Shown here: positions 28,201 through 36,188 of the stretch, one piece after another
Numbering within the stretch: position 1 is the stretch's first letter
How the letters are laid out: every line of letters starts with the position of its first letter
Source of the DNA: Halichondria panicea
Taxonomy: Eukaryota > Porifera > Demospongiae > Suberitida > Halichondriidae
Assembly: GCF_963675165.1 (NCBI RefSeq)
Contig: NC_087377.1
Coordinates: forward strand, 14,814,198-14,878,197
Reading direction: 5' to 3'
DNA: 64,000 nt
Notes under the pieces: model-generated
Seen by the model: the letters and a program-made list of their open reading frames with translations, nothing else
What the model was told of the DNA's origin: nothing
The model's database searches: none
Translations under genes and position numbers: made by a program

Positions 28201-28636
28201 TATGAGATAGTAGCCGATGTTGGGGGCACAGTCGCTAGTATCTCTGAGGGAGCCACTCGCAGTGTACAGTTGGATCTGTGCCGTGTGGGGAGTGGGTGTG
28301 TGGTGTGGGGAGTGAGTGTGTGTGGTGTGAGGGAGTGGGTGTGTGGTGTGAGGGGGCATGTTATGCCTGGTTTATATACATGTACGTGTAGACAGGTAGT
28401 CATGCTGGTGTGTCCTGGTTCAAACAGAGTGGGCATGGGGTGGATACATGTACACAGTGTTTCCTAAATGTGTTAAGGCTTTGGCAATTCATCAACTATA
28501 CCTTTATCTTCGTAAAGTCCACAGGGAAGTCTGCCTTGATAAAGCCCCCACAGCCCACGGGTACACCCTCACCACCACTGGCTAGGCTCACTCCCAGCAC
28601 CAACAGCAGCACAGCAAACCAGAAGCTTCTGGACAT
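6713..28636 (-). CDS. NOMO: Nodal modulator (NOMO), ER membrane protein
   Basis: Thirty-six exons join in frame to 1133 aa (human NOMO is about 1220 aa). From the 5' end: 28502-28636, 28186-28275, 27788-27833, 27381-27481, 27087-27187, 25846-25918, 25463-25543, 24907-25023, 23803-23892, 23665-23721, 22806-22919, 18189-18280, 17559-17610, 17040-17159, 15864-16014, 15298-15380, 15163-15226, 14566-14702, 13353-13428, 13202-13265, 12404-12502, 12169-12282, 12008-12090, 11442-11592, 11212-11248, 10970-11059, 10655-10768, 10377-10439, 10243-10307, 9785-9842, 9634-9723, 8999-9076, 8231-8341, 7775-7870, 7401-7610, 6713-6811. It starts with a signal peptide (FWFAVLLLVLGVSLASG), then VGCGGFIK, SDCAPNIGYYLIPSYDK, FQQFLASLTGSVTCL and FKQTGY, all NOMO hallmarks. 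A run of Ig-like/carboxypeptidase-regulatory-type beta-sandwich repeats follows, then one C-terminal TM segment (GSVIALIVTVAVIFAIFNLDK) and a short basic cytosolic tail ending RKKTGRRR. In known families NOMO is part of the ER NOMO-NCLN-TMEM147 (BOS) complex at the translocon. Introns are swollen by repeats; one holds a nested gene. Confidence 0.95.
7889..7914. repeat. (GT)n microsatellite in NOMO intron
   Basis: Short GT run just upstream (on the minus strand) of the 7775-7870 exon, forming a CA-type tract next to its acceptor. It gives rise to spurious CVCV/HTHT reading frames. Confidence 0.9.
9237..9398. repeat. Interspersed ~160-bp repeat, copy 1
   Basis: Begins near attatagtgtacagagtttc and runs to tgatacgtacaggttgaacg. 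Nearly identical direct copies lie at 10008-10171 and 14973-15128, all in NOMO introns. No coding sense; reading frames through it are chance. Confidence 0.85.
10008..10171. repeat. Interspersed ~160-bp repeat, copy 2
   Basis: Direct copy of 9237-9398 in another NOMO intron, differing by only a few bases. The flanking bases cttgtattatagtgtac are shared as well. Confidence 0.85.
12504..12541. repeat. (GT)n microsatellite forming a splice-acceptor tract
   Basis: On the minus strand this reads as an alternating CA tract ending in CAG directly at the acceptor of NOMO exon 12404-12502. Phase 2 across this junction requires exactly this acceptor, so the microsatellite abuts the exon. Confidence 0.85.
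13456..13648. repeat. (ACATAC)n minisatellite
   Basis: About 190 bp of ACACAT/ACATAC units with interspersed acatgtac variants in a NOMO intron. The repetitive Met-Cys and Tyr-Val reading frames here are artefacts. Confidence 0.95.
13858..14067. mobile_element. MITE, TIR family TACCGTATAGCT (A)
   Basis: A 210-bp element with terminal inverted repeats taccgtatagctggtaattt and its near complement ending atacggta. The interior is itself built from inverted copies of accacgaatattttg. It lies in a NOMO intron and has no ORF. The same terminal decamer bounds the element at 14814-14960. Confidence 0.8.
14380..14515. mobile_element. MITE, TIR CCAGAGGAGGTCCGACATG
   Basis: A 136-bp foldback whose ends read ccagaggaggtccgacatg and the exact complement. 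It is flanked on both sides by TTCAGAG (14373-14379 and 14516-14522), a clear 7-bp target duplication. A relative with the same ends but a different interior lies at 22522-22745. Confidence 0.85.
14814..14960. mobile_element. MITE, TIR family TACCGTATAGCT (B)
   Basis: A 147-bp nearly perfect hairpin. The left arm holds gtatagctagaaatttatgc, then ggcccaaaaattctgcgaa, and the right arm is its complement. It shares only the outer terminus with the 13858-14067 element. Confidence 0.8.
14973..15128. repeat. Interspersed ~160-bp repeat, copy 3
   Basis: Third direct copy of the 9237-9398 repeat, lying just after the MITE at 14814-14960 in the intron between NOMO exons 15163-15226 and 14566-14702. 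Confidence 0.85.
16165..16695 (-). repeat. ~550-bp interspersed repeat, inverted copy
   Basis: This NOMO-intron stretch is the reverse-complement counterpart of 21775-22335; shared blocks include agagtgggtaatgatcgacc and gctaactactaagtagag. It ends near gcctcgtttgcgcatgcgca. No ORF of note. Confidence 0.75.
16796..17038. repeat. Minisatellite of (C)CCTA and CACA units in NOMO intron
   Basis: Imperfect units of the type accctaacacacacaccccat are repeated about ten times and end in a pure CA run whose complement is the donor-side start of the intron (GTGTGT) after exon 17040-17159. The CCCTAA words look telomere-like but are scattered, not a telomere array. Confidence 0.9.
17629..17761. mobile_element. 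MITE with 9-bp target duplication TAAAGAATC
   Basis: Ends aggggagataattatgacacg and cgtgtcatctccttt are inverted repeats. TAAAGAATC occurs immediately before (17620-17628) and after (17762-17770). The interior matches 2401-2477 in the EGF gene. Confidence 0.75.
18440..19960. repeat. Cluster of degenerate direct repeats in NOMO intron 11
   Basis: The motif tacaggaccaatgagg followed by cctgtctcttac and caagcagtccctgaggctg recurs about five times (near 18450, 18670, 19200, 19320 and 19860) with indels. It looks like a decayed tandem array or repeated insertions of one element. No coding sense. Confidence 0.65.
19972..20473. mobile_element. ~500-bp MITE-like foldback element
   Basis: The left end gtggcatttgtgttaaaaat...atctgcttggcaa is matched in inverted orientation by the right end ttgccaagcagat...atttttgacacaaatgccac. 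Inner regions are rich in inverted gatcgat-type words. Non-coding; lies in NOMO intron 11. Confidence 0.75.
20521..20690. repeat. 40-bp tandem repeat, four perfect copies
   Basis: The unit gcagtgttgtacaagtagct plus aggtgtacacacatgaaggt is repeated exactly at 20521, 20561, 20601 and 20641, followed by a partial fifth copy. It lies about 320 bp upstream of the nested gene. Confidence 0.95.
20924..20930 (+). promoter_or_regulatory. TATA box of the nested gene
   Basis: TATAAAG lies 80 bp before the ATG at 21010, at a plausible core-promoter distance, with a TATTTAAA word a further 25 bp upstream. It supports independent transcription of the nested + strand gene. Confidence 0.6.
21010..21603 (+). 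CDS. Nested Thr/Ser-rich mucin-like surface protein
   Basis: A single-exon ORF of 197 aa, ATG to TAG, lying wholly inside a 4.5-kb NOMO intron on the opposite strand. It starts with a hydrophobic signal peptide (MKVLIILLLVGLSSTF). A dibasic RKR site near residue 34, acidic Ser-rich SSGD repeats and three tandem 14-residue units (STTELPENTTASTM and variants) follow. A long Thr/Ser stretch with several N-x-T/S sequons comes next. The C terminus is a hydrophobic tail (LTAVPLLTLVLVAISLL) with no charged end, typical of GPI-anchor signals. A heavily O-glycosylated, GPI-linked surface protein is inferred. A TATA box lies upstream. I do not recognise an ortholog; low-complexity mucins diverge fast. 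Confidence 0.75.
   Translation: MKVLIILLLVGLSSTFDMLRPLPESQKLSEVRKRAANDESSGDESSGNDDIGSGSAEMTTDITSADGSGDLATTDPILSTTELPENTTASTMSTTELPENTTASTMNTTELPENTTASTMSTTETTVATQTDSTAGSTTVSTTTMEPTTGSTTTIASTTVSMQSTEMNVGSTTENSSGLSLTAVPLLTLVLVAISLL
21775..22335 (+). repeat. ~550-bp interspersed repeat, direct copy
   Basis: Begins gcctcagtgcgcatgcacaa and ends near ccaccgaggcatcagcacc. It is a reverse-complement match to 16165-16695. A shorter related piece lies at 24609-24745. It directly follows the nested gene. Confidence 0.75.
22522..22745. mobile_element. MITE, TIR CCAGAGGAGGTC family, second copy
   Basis: A 224-bp foldback with the same ends as 14380-14515 but a different interior, which contains an inner inverted pair built on ttgctgaatcagc. 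Flanks atcaggc and atgaggc look like a one-mismatch 7-bp target duplication. Confidence 0.8.
23360..23566. mobile_element. MITE-like element, TIR CAGGGTGTCATACAGG
   Basis: Perfect 16-bp inverted repeats (cagggtgtcatacagg and complement) bound 207 bp in a NOMO intron. Purine-rich gaggggg blocks inside each arm extend the fold. Confidence 0.75.
24609..24745 (+). repeat. Truncated copy of the ~550-bp repeat
   Basis: Carries the gcatactgtttgtgtctgt ... ctgctcaaagtgcaagtaagagc part of 21775-22335 with the first motif partly duplicated; the rest is missing. Confidence 0.55.
25160..25212. repeat. (GT)n microsatellite
   Basis: A pure GT run of about 53 bp in a NOMO intron. Confidence 0.95.
27345..27365. 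repeat. Poly-G homopolymer (21 G)
   Basis: An unbroken G run in the intron directly downstream (minus sense) of exon 27381-27481. It is a potential G-quadruplex and also a place where assembly length is uncertain. Confidence 0.9.
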
Positions 28637-28767
28637 GGCTTTATAGAGAAGTATAGTACTCATTAGCTCTTACCAAAATACTGTACATAATGATGCCAAC
28701 ACGTGGTTGTCCTCGAAAATTAACGACGCCCTCTTTTTGATTCTAGATGGTTGTGATAAAGGAGTGC

Positions 28768-29497
28768 TACAGTGCATCCAGTCTAGAGAGTAGAATACGG
28801 TAAGTAGTTGTAACTTAGATGTATCTCAAGATTGGAACATTTCTAAGAAATTGTGCTGATACCATTGTATAGGTAAAAGAATAAGCTACAACATGATTCA
28901 AAAATATTTCCCCAAAAGTTGTTATAGTGGGAAATAATTTTAGGAGATAATGGGGGTGATCATAAAAAAATGTACGTTAACATCAATTATCTCTGGAACT
29001 AAAGTATTTTTGGAAAAATTTTTCTTATCAAAAGTTAGACAATTTATTCAAGCTTACTCCGTGTAATTTTTAGACCTTAGCCGTGAGATTTTATTCAAAT
29101 CTCTCCCTAACCGAAACGGCACTAAAAACTAGCAATTTTGAGCATTGCGGAGGATGTGTAGATATTTAAGTAACATCGAATCTTTCATAAGATAGCCAAA
29201 CTATCTATAGATGTTGTGACAAAGTTCCAAACCTTAGCCGGAAACCGTTGGCCTTTTCTCTCCCTAACCGATTACCCACTATAACAATTGGGTACTGTTT
29301 TATTAATCACCACAAACCCACCACCTTATGTTATTATGGAAACAATTTTGGATATGTTGTAGCTTATTCATTCGCCTACACAATGGTATCAGCAGATTTT
29401 CTTAGAAATGTTCCAATCATAAGATATTTACATTTAAGAACAACTACTCACACATTTTTGGTATTCTACTCTTTAGACTGGATGCACTGTAAGTTTT
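28768..29497. mobile_element. ~730-bp foldback element, copy 1
   Basis: The left arm begins acagtgcatccagtctagag and continues with ttggaacatttctaagaaa and gctgataccattgta. The right arm is the inverted counterpart ending agactggatgcactgt. A related copy spans 41090-41800, and a short terminal scrap lies near 9195-9235. No transposase ORF. Confidence 0.75.
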
Positions 29498-29512
29498 TTC
29501 CGCATGCTCAAG

Positions 29513-29571
29513 CATAGTCTCATGAATCAGCCGGCCTTGGATAGTCCAGGCAGGCTGATTCATGAGACTAG
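29513..29571. repeat. Short perfect hairpin
   Basis: tagtctcatgaatcagcc and its exact complement are separated by about 20 bp. It resembles in size and make-up the 49-bp hairpin inserted at 40372-40420. Confidence 0.8.
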
Positions 29572-32021
29572 CTCAAGCAATGTTGGAACTCCAAATTAAA
29601 TTAGTGTTACACGTACGAGCAAACAGTGTGACTTGTCCAACGAATCAGTAGCTAATAATGTTATTTTGAGATTGTTTAACAATGCGGTTAATGTATACTC
29701 ATTTATGCAGTAATTCTATGGAACAAATTGGCATGGCAATAATATCGCGCCCTTGATAATAATTATGAACAATACACGTGCAGTTTTTTCGTTAGTACCT
29801 ATTATACTCCATAGCTACTAGCTAATTCTGTAAAGTAACGGCCAAAGTGTCACAGTCCAACTGGTCCGTATGCCTGGTTAGTGTTCAGTTCAATCTCGTC
29901 TTTGGGTGACACCTCCTCGTAAACAGGACCAGCTGGTGCAGCACCTGTGGGTCCTACGTTAGCTTTCCTTTCAGTTGCAGGGGAGTGCACTGCCTTCTTA
30001 CGAGAGCAAAGGTGCATCACTAGGAGTCCAGCGAGGAATCCAATAACAAGAGATAGGAATGAACTGATAACAACGCTGATCGCAACAGTTCCACCAGTAG
30101 ATAAGGGAGTGGCAGTAGGGCCTGTAAAAGGTATACGTATTTATATATGGGATGTAGTGAGGCCCACAAAATATCATGCACCTTCAGTCATTAGAACACA
30201 CATGATTGCAGTGCTCCAGACTCCAGCATTAGTGCAGGTGATGGTGTTGTGTCCAGTCAGTGAGAGTCCATTGTCACACTGGTAAGTCAGCACTGTTCCC
30301 TCCAACACTGTCTCCTTCAACCTATCATAGTCTACTATAGTTCCATTGGAGGGCTCAGCAGGAACAGTGCAGTTGACTGTGTACATGCATAATACACATA
30401 ATCGTAATAATTTTATGATGTGCTACATGTATTAGTGACTGGAGTTTGTACAGCAATTAATCCTGTATCACATCCGGTTCAGTAACTGCCCGTCGTCAAT
30501 GACAACGTATTGTTTTAATAACGGCCACGGCTGAGAAGTCAATAGCATAATTATGGTTATACTCGTGCAATAAGGATTAATAGCTCATAATAAGCACGGG
30601 CAAGGTTAACAGCACTCGGCTGCCACTCGGCTGCCCCTTGTGCAATCAGAAGCTTTGTCATTGCTTGTTTATTACTCGTGCTATTTTATATAATCTCACC
30701 ATTATTATTGCATTCTTAACCGTACTATTGAAAAAAGAGGATATAATCATGCTCACCAGGCATGTCTCTGCAAATGATATTCGTGCCCGGCTTCCAAGTT
30801 CCCACTCCACCCACACTCTCACATGTACTGGTCATATCACCAGCTGGGAACAGGCCCTCGTCACAACGAAAGTTTACCATCGAGCCCAATGAGAAGGGTG
30901 GTGTCCCACCATTGATGTTCACATTGCCATTGGATGGTGCAGCAGGGGAGTCACAAGAGATGTCTGAGAGGAGGAAATTGTAGTAACAGTCAATATAGTG
31001 ATTAACATACCTGAGGAACAGTTATAAGTGGTAGGTTCAGGTGACCATTGTCCATCATTCTCACAGGTTGCTGGCAAGTGAAGCTTAGTGCTGATCCTAC
31101 TAGTGCAGGCAGTGGTGGAGCACCATTGATGGTCACTCTGTTTGCAGGTGTTGGGTTGGAGGGGCAGGTAACTGCATTGAGATTGTTACAGTTGAGAATG
31201 AGGTTAAAAGTTCACTAACCAATAGGAAGAATCATCGTCATTACATCATCGCTATTGTCAGCACAGTTGACAGCTCTGATTGTCACATTGTAGGGAGTGT
31301 TGTAAGAGAGGGTGATCTGTGTGGAGGTGGTCTCCAAGGTGACTGGTGACCCAGAAAGAGGTGTTGGTGAGATGGTGAGGACATAGCTGGCAGACACACC
31401 ACCAGTAGAGGAGGGAGGGTCCCAGTCCAGAGTGATAATGGAGGAGTCAGTTTGATTTTGAATGGAGGATATTCTTAGATTAAGAAGAGAGGTTGGGCCA
31501 ACTATACAAGTTAAGATTAGCATCAGCACTCTTAGCTTCAAAAATCAACAACTCACCAGCAACTGTAATGGTCTTCTGTGACTCTATTGGCATAGCACCA
31601 CCACTAACAGTAACAGTACATGTGACATTGCTATCATCCAGTACAGACACTTCACTGAGGTTGATGAGAGTGGACGTCAGAGTTCCACCATCATTGCTCA
31701 CAAGAACAGCCTCAAACATGAGCACATCAGAACCAACTGTGGTCCTTCGACCAACTTGTGAGGGAAAGAATGCATCAGTTTGTACTACTGACGACAAGCT
31801 AGATGCTGTTGGAGGATTCACCGTCCATCTCAATGAGGTACCAGGCATAGAGCATGTGAAGAGAACTGCCTCTCCAGGACACGCCACACTTGTGTTGTAC
31901 ACTAGAGAGGCCTCTGTTGAAATGAAATGACAGTCAACCAGCTTCTGCTATATGTAAATTGAAAAAGCTAGCCATAATAATTATCAAACTAGGGATGAAA
32001 TGTAATACGTATGAACCTTAC

Positions 32022-32078
32022 CTCCGTTGACCAACAGCAGAGCTGTACAGAGGCAAAGCAGGAGATAAAACACTCCAT
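32022..32078 (-). pseudogene. Decayed alternative first exon (signal peptide)
   Basis: One frame encodes a convincing signal peptide (VFYLLLCLCTALLLVNG) ending at a good GTAAGG donor in phase 1, fitting the Ig exon at 31913. The only nearby ATG (32076-32078) is in a different frame and would lead to an early stop after splicing. It looks like a former first exon whose start is now out of frame by one base. Confidence 0.5.
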
Positions 32079-32187
32079 TGCTTTTTGGACAGTGCAATGT
32101 GTGAGCTTGAGTATACTAGTGTAGTACTAACTCACACATTGACAATAGACTAGACTGAGATAGAATGGGAAGTTGCTGCACTTTTAC

Positions 32188-32290
32188 CATAGATTGAAGA
32201 GTTAGAGGGATAGGAAACGGAGTGGTGCACGTGATGATTTTATTGAATCTGCAGTGGAGCCTCGAAAATTATCCGCGTTACGAGCTATTA
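32188..32290 (-). mobile_element. Decayed terminus of a P-element-like transposon
   Basis: 32188-32219 matches 27 of 32 positions of the terminal inverted repeat of the 52251-56906 transposon, and is followed by ggaaacgga, cacgtgatg and tatccgcgtt words also found next to that element's ends. No second end or transposase remnant was seen nearby, so it is a solo or internally deleted copy. Confidence 0.6.
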
Positions 32291-32614
32291 AGCACATTTT
32301 TGCCGGGTAACTCCCAAAGCTGTGTTTCCTCGAGACATCATCTCTTTCGTAACACCATGAGCCACGTACGTGTAGTACTTGCTAATGACTGACCACACCC
32401 AGTAAAAAGAGACTTTTTTCCATACGCTGTTTTAGAGCTATTAATTGGAACATATAACGTGTAAGCATGCTGCTACAATAGGTATAGACCTTGAAATATA
32501 AGTGAGTTGCACAGACTAAGCATAGTTACTTGTAGTTTATTATGCACTGAGTGTAGAAATAGATATACATGACTGCTACCATGATAAAAGAGAGAAGACT
32601 ACTTAATTACTTCA

Positions 32615-32815
32615 AGCCTAGTTTTTAGTGTCTATCAGTTTAAAACGTTATTTTTCAGGGGGGGTCAAATTTTTTTTTCGCCAATTTTGCTCAGAAGCAG
32701 AGATACAATCAAAGTCTTGCTCTTGTACTAGCCTTGATATCATGAGCGGCTTGTTCTCGAGGTCACTGCATTGCTGGCTTTGAGACTCTGCTTTTGAGAT
32801 TTGTAGCAAATTCAT
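32615..32815. mobile_element. Foldback element copy (partial), shared with 51345-51595
   Basis: The block aaaacgttatttttcagggg ... cgccaattttgct ... agaagcagagata ... atcatgagcgg is nearly the same as 51345-51595, where the right arm is complete. Here the right arm is degraded. Confidence 0.7.
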
Positions 32816-33152
32816 TGGCACAATAAATAATTATTATTTGTCAAAAGATTTGTGGAATGGAGAAGTTCGAGCCAGATATAGATGAAAAAGGTCCGGGCTA
32901 GCTTGCTTAGCACTCAAAGGTACAAAAAAACGTTGTTTTTTTAAAGTGGTAATTCTACATGGTAATTCAAGATCGTAGTGTTAGTTTGGGAAGGTTCCAC
33001 AGCAGTATATAGCATTCACTTTTGTACTAGATTGGGCTGGCTTGATTCTGATTAATAATAGGCTAATGGCATTAAAAATAATACATACCTGATTGATTCA
33101 CACACAAAAGTACCAGAAGTGTCTTGATCCACACATGAAAATCTATGTCCAT

Positions 33153-34207
33153 TGCAGCACTATACTCGAACTTATAGTGATACAGTATAACGTATGTAGT
33201 ACAGTAATATAGATAGATAATAGTTCATTATGATAAAAACTATGATAGAGTGTATAATTATAGAGTAAGACTATATTATTATAGTCTCTACAGTAATACT
33301 GATCTACTATAATCATAATAGTCTATGCTGCATGCTATAATTTACTGTACCGACTCTAGCTATGTCACTGTAAATTATAACCTGCTATATCGTGTTTAGA
33401 TATATATACTGTCTATGTCATCCAAACTGTTGGTGTAAACTTAGCCTTTGTGTATCTAGAAAGTGAAAGCATGCACTAAAGGATGCAGTGACATTATCTG
33501 CATTGTCCTGGTGCTTTTACTACTCATTTACATGAGCCCACACCACTTTGATTGTTCACTAAGGCTTATAAATTATAATTATAGGGTCAAGTTAGGTGTG
33601 CATGCAATGGCAGCATGTGGTGTCGATCTAGTCTTTGCTTCATTTGAGATTTTTCATGAGATTTCATGGAAGATTTTGGATTTCATGCTTGATTTCTGTT
33701 GATTTCTGCTGATTTAAAGTTGAACTGTACGAGATTTCACATTATTGCCAGCCCCTCGCAAGATTTGCAATGGCCAAAGAACGCTTTCGCTCATGTACCT
33801 TTTAATTACTGCATGATGTTCTATATGCAGGTATTTGGTGGAAATTGTCGTATTGAAGAGCATGAGCATCATACGAAAACTAACTTACGAAATTATTCTA
33901 CCGCAATAGATTCAACGTCCAGAAGTTATTAACTAAGTTAACATTGATGACAATAATAGTCTGGTAATGTTATTGTGGTTTTGTTGTTTGGAGCAGCGTG
34001 TCTTCTTTGCCACTGGCTACCCGGGCCAATGTGTAGATTAATTAAGCAGGTTGAATTAGTATACGCTATAATTATACTGACATGCAATTATCCAATGCAC
34101 CAACACTATATATAGCTGGTTTCAAAAACGGGTTCTCATAAGAGTCTCTGTTTGTTCTGACATCTTTTGATATAATTATGTACCAATCATTATTTTGCTC
34201 CCATTTC
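33153..34207. other. Intergenic between receptor and lectin
   Basis: AT-rich, with several short tata/ataat palindromes. A 79-aa reading frame at 33463-33702 has no recognisable features and is judged chance. It must contain the receptor promoter on the minus strand. Confidence 0.5.
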
Positions 34208-35185
34208 ATGAAGGAGGGAAATATCATTGCTTTTCATGGAGGGGCTGGAGACCTTCTCGATCGCATTGGATTCTACGATTTGGAAGATTTGACACGTAGT
34301 ATATGTCCAAGTCGATAATTTTTGGTGGATCTGGTGGCAGCACGTTTGACGATTTCACGACTAAATCCAGTATTGTTGGAATCCAGAAGATTTACATTCG
34401 TGCAGGAAATCAAGTAGACGGGATTCAGGTTGTCTATCGACTTGCCAACGGGCAGACTTGGACTAGCGGCCAACACGGTGGAGGCGGTGGAACAGACTAC
34501 TCCTTTTCTGTCGGAGAAGGCAAATTCATTTCCAAAATTGAAGGCAAGACAAACGAAACTCTGGTCGATCAGCTCACTTTTACTGTGACAAACGACAATG
34601 GCTCGACAACAATTCATGGCCCGTATGGCACTACTGGAAACACTCCTTTTTCTGTGGAAGGAAATGTTATAGCTGTTTGTGGTCGTGCGGACAATCTCCT
34701 TGATGGTGTCGGTTTCTATCTGTATGCGCCACTGAATAAGAGTAAACAATTCGGAGGAAGTAACGGAACTGCTTTTAACAATGACCCTAACACACACACT
34801 AGTGCTATGGCTGCATGGTCCTGGTTTGAAGATCTCCAAGCTATATATCAGATCTGGCGACCAAGTAAACGGTATTCAAGCCGAGTATGTTGCTCTCGGA
34901 GGATCTATTGTCAAGGGTCCTTCGTTTGGCGGCACTGAGGGATCTTCACATGTCATGGTCGTTGGACTGGACGAGGTCATCGAGAAAATGGAAGGAATGA
35001 CAAAATTGGAGCTCATTGATCAGGTCACCTTCACTATGAGGAACACCAAGGGAGTGAGACGCACTGCTGGGCCATATGGTAAGACTGGAAATACACCTTT
35101 TTCTGTTACTGCTCTTAATGGCATCCAAGGACTCTACGGCCGGGCAGGAGACCTTATAGATGCTCTCGGAGTTTATTACAACTGA
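34208..35185 (+). pseudogene. Jacalin-like lectin domains with frameshifts at both junctions
   Basis: Three jacalin-type units lie in a row. A C-terminal fragment (about 34208-34290) contains IIAFHGGAGDLLDRIGFY. A full domain starts at ATG 34303 (IIFGGSGGSTFDDF, GPYGTTGNTPFS, VCGRADNLLDGVGFYLY). A second full domain runs to TGA 35183-35185 (KQFGGSNGTAF, then KLYIRSGDQVNGIQ, GPYGKTGNTPFS, LYGRAGDLIDALGVYYN). The first and third units share one frame and the middle unit is in another, so a shift is needed near 34290-34303 and again near 34800-34830. No splice sites explain this. Jacalin folds bind mannose-type sugars through the N-terminal GG loop and the C-terminal GxxGDxxD loop, which are present. 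Either a decaying gene or two sequence errors; the well-kept domains argue for recent origin. Confidence 0.7.
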
Positions 35186-36188
35186 AGCTAGAGAAAAGAG
35201 AAGAGTTGAAAAGAATGAGCTATATAACTATAATTATAACTATATTGACTACCATTATGAGTACACTATACCCTCTAAACTAGCTTAATAGACAATAATT
35301 ATTGTGTCAAACTGAATTAAGAATACTGTCTTGCATGTATCGACTATAATTATATTCATTTATGTCTCATTTTCTTGTAGTGGGACAATGTCTCTAATTG
35401 TCTGCATAATACTAAATTGTTGTGCAATGCTATAGATAGGCAACATTGTATTAATACAATCTAGCTATACTAATAATCCTGTGTGTGACTGCATGAGCTA
35501 TTCTTCATTTTGGAGTATCGAAATTGAGTCTGCGAGTAGCTCGTCCCAGAGGGCATTCCCCCCTCCTGACACGTATCCTCAAAACGTGGGGACCTTTTTC
35601 TAAATCAGAGATTGTGTACGGAGAGAAGCCTGCAGTGCATGCATGTGGAGAGAACATGTGTATGACATGTACTATAACACTCTCATTCATGCATGCATGC
35701 TTGAATGTTAAATTAAAGCAGTGGAAACAATAATTATATGGAGTTGACCGTTCAGTATACTGTGGTAATCACAATCTTGTTTTTGCGTGGAACACATGCA
35801 CACACAATTGTCAAAGACATGCACTGAGTCTGTTATAATAATAGTGTTGTTTTTTGCGACCATGCATGCAACATACATCTTTTGCTAGGCTGAGAGTCCA
35901 GAACACAAAATGTTCTTCCCTCAATTCCCGGACCTGTCCACACCCACTGAAAGGTAGTGTCCCTGCTATGAACATCATAGTTGATTCCCTCATTAATCAG
36001 ATGGATGGAGCAGCGATCATGGCTTGCTGTGTGTATTAATGTATACTCAGTATGTATTATAGAGCATAATACTATAATAATTATATTATAATGAACTGAG
36101 AACTCCTAATATTATACTGTATGGAAGCTTGAGATGATTAAGAGATCACCATGCTTTTTATAAACCAATACAGAGAAGTTTAACTCAC
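35186..36188. other. Intergenic, nothing recognised
   Basis: AT-rich sequence between the lectin and the Calx-beta-like gene. A possible short last exon for the latter (minus strand, around 35930-35951, acceptor TTTCAG then an in-phase stop) was seen but is weak. Confidence 0.4.

Larger units (their letters stand above)
28637..29849. other. Intergenic: NOMO upstream region
   Basis: Holds the NOMO 5' flank and the 3' flank of the receptor gene (both minus strand). Most of it is the foldback repeat at 28768-29497 plus a short hairpin at 29513-29571. No TATA box or ORF with support. Confidence 0.6.
29850..33152 (-). pseudogene. Type I receptor: Ig, FN3, three Sushi, TM, tyrosine tail; one Sushi exon frameshifted
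   Basis: Exons from the 5' end: 33089-33152 (ATG, signal peptide with TLLVLLCVNQS), 31557-31913 (Ig-like, CSMPGTSLRW ... CTVTVSG), 31220-31501 (FN3, ITLDWDPPSSTGG), 31011-31171 (Sushi), 30757-30963 (Sushi), 30182-30376 (Sushi), 29850-30121 (TM plus cytosolic tail, stop TGA). All junctions are phase 1. The TM segment (ISVVISSFLSLVIGFLAGLLVM) is followed by CSRKK and a tail with VYEEVSP and NQAYGPV, likely phosphotyrosine docking sites. The first Sushi exon is 161 nt, not a multiple of three: its first half reads in one frame (TCPSNPTPANRVT, LSFTC) and its second half in another (PATCENDGQWSPEP). That means a one-base loss, either a real lesion or an assembly error. Everything else is intact, so the gene may be functional. 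A recognition or adhesion receptor at the plasma membrane is inferred. Confidence 0.65.

Noticed and set aside
33463-33932. Two + strand ORFs of 77-79 aa
   Set aside because: No signal peptide pattern, domain or splice support; composition is like surrounding AT-rich DNA.
34290-34830. Programmed ribosomal frameshifting in the lectin gene
   Set aside because: No slippery heptamer plus downstream structure was evident at the two junctions; error or decay is simpler.
34273-34839. 188-aa ORF antisense to the lectin domains
   Set aside because: The + strand shows clear jacalin motifs; the antisense frame has no recognisable features.
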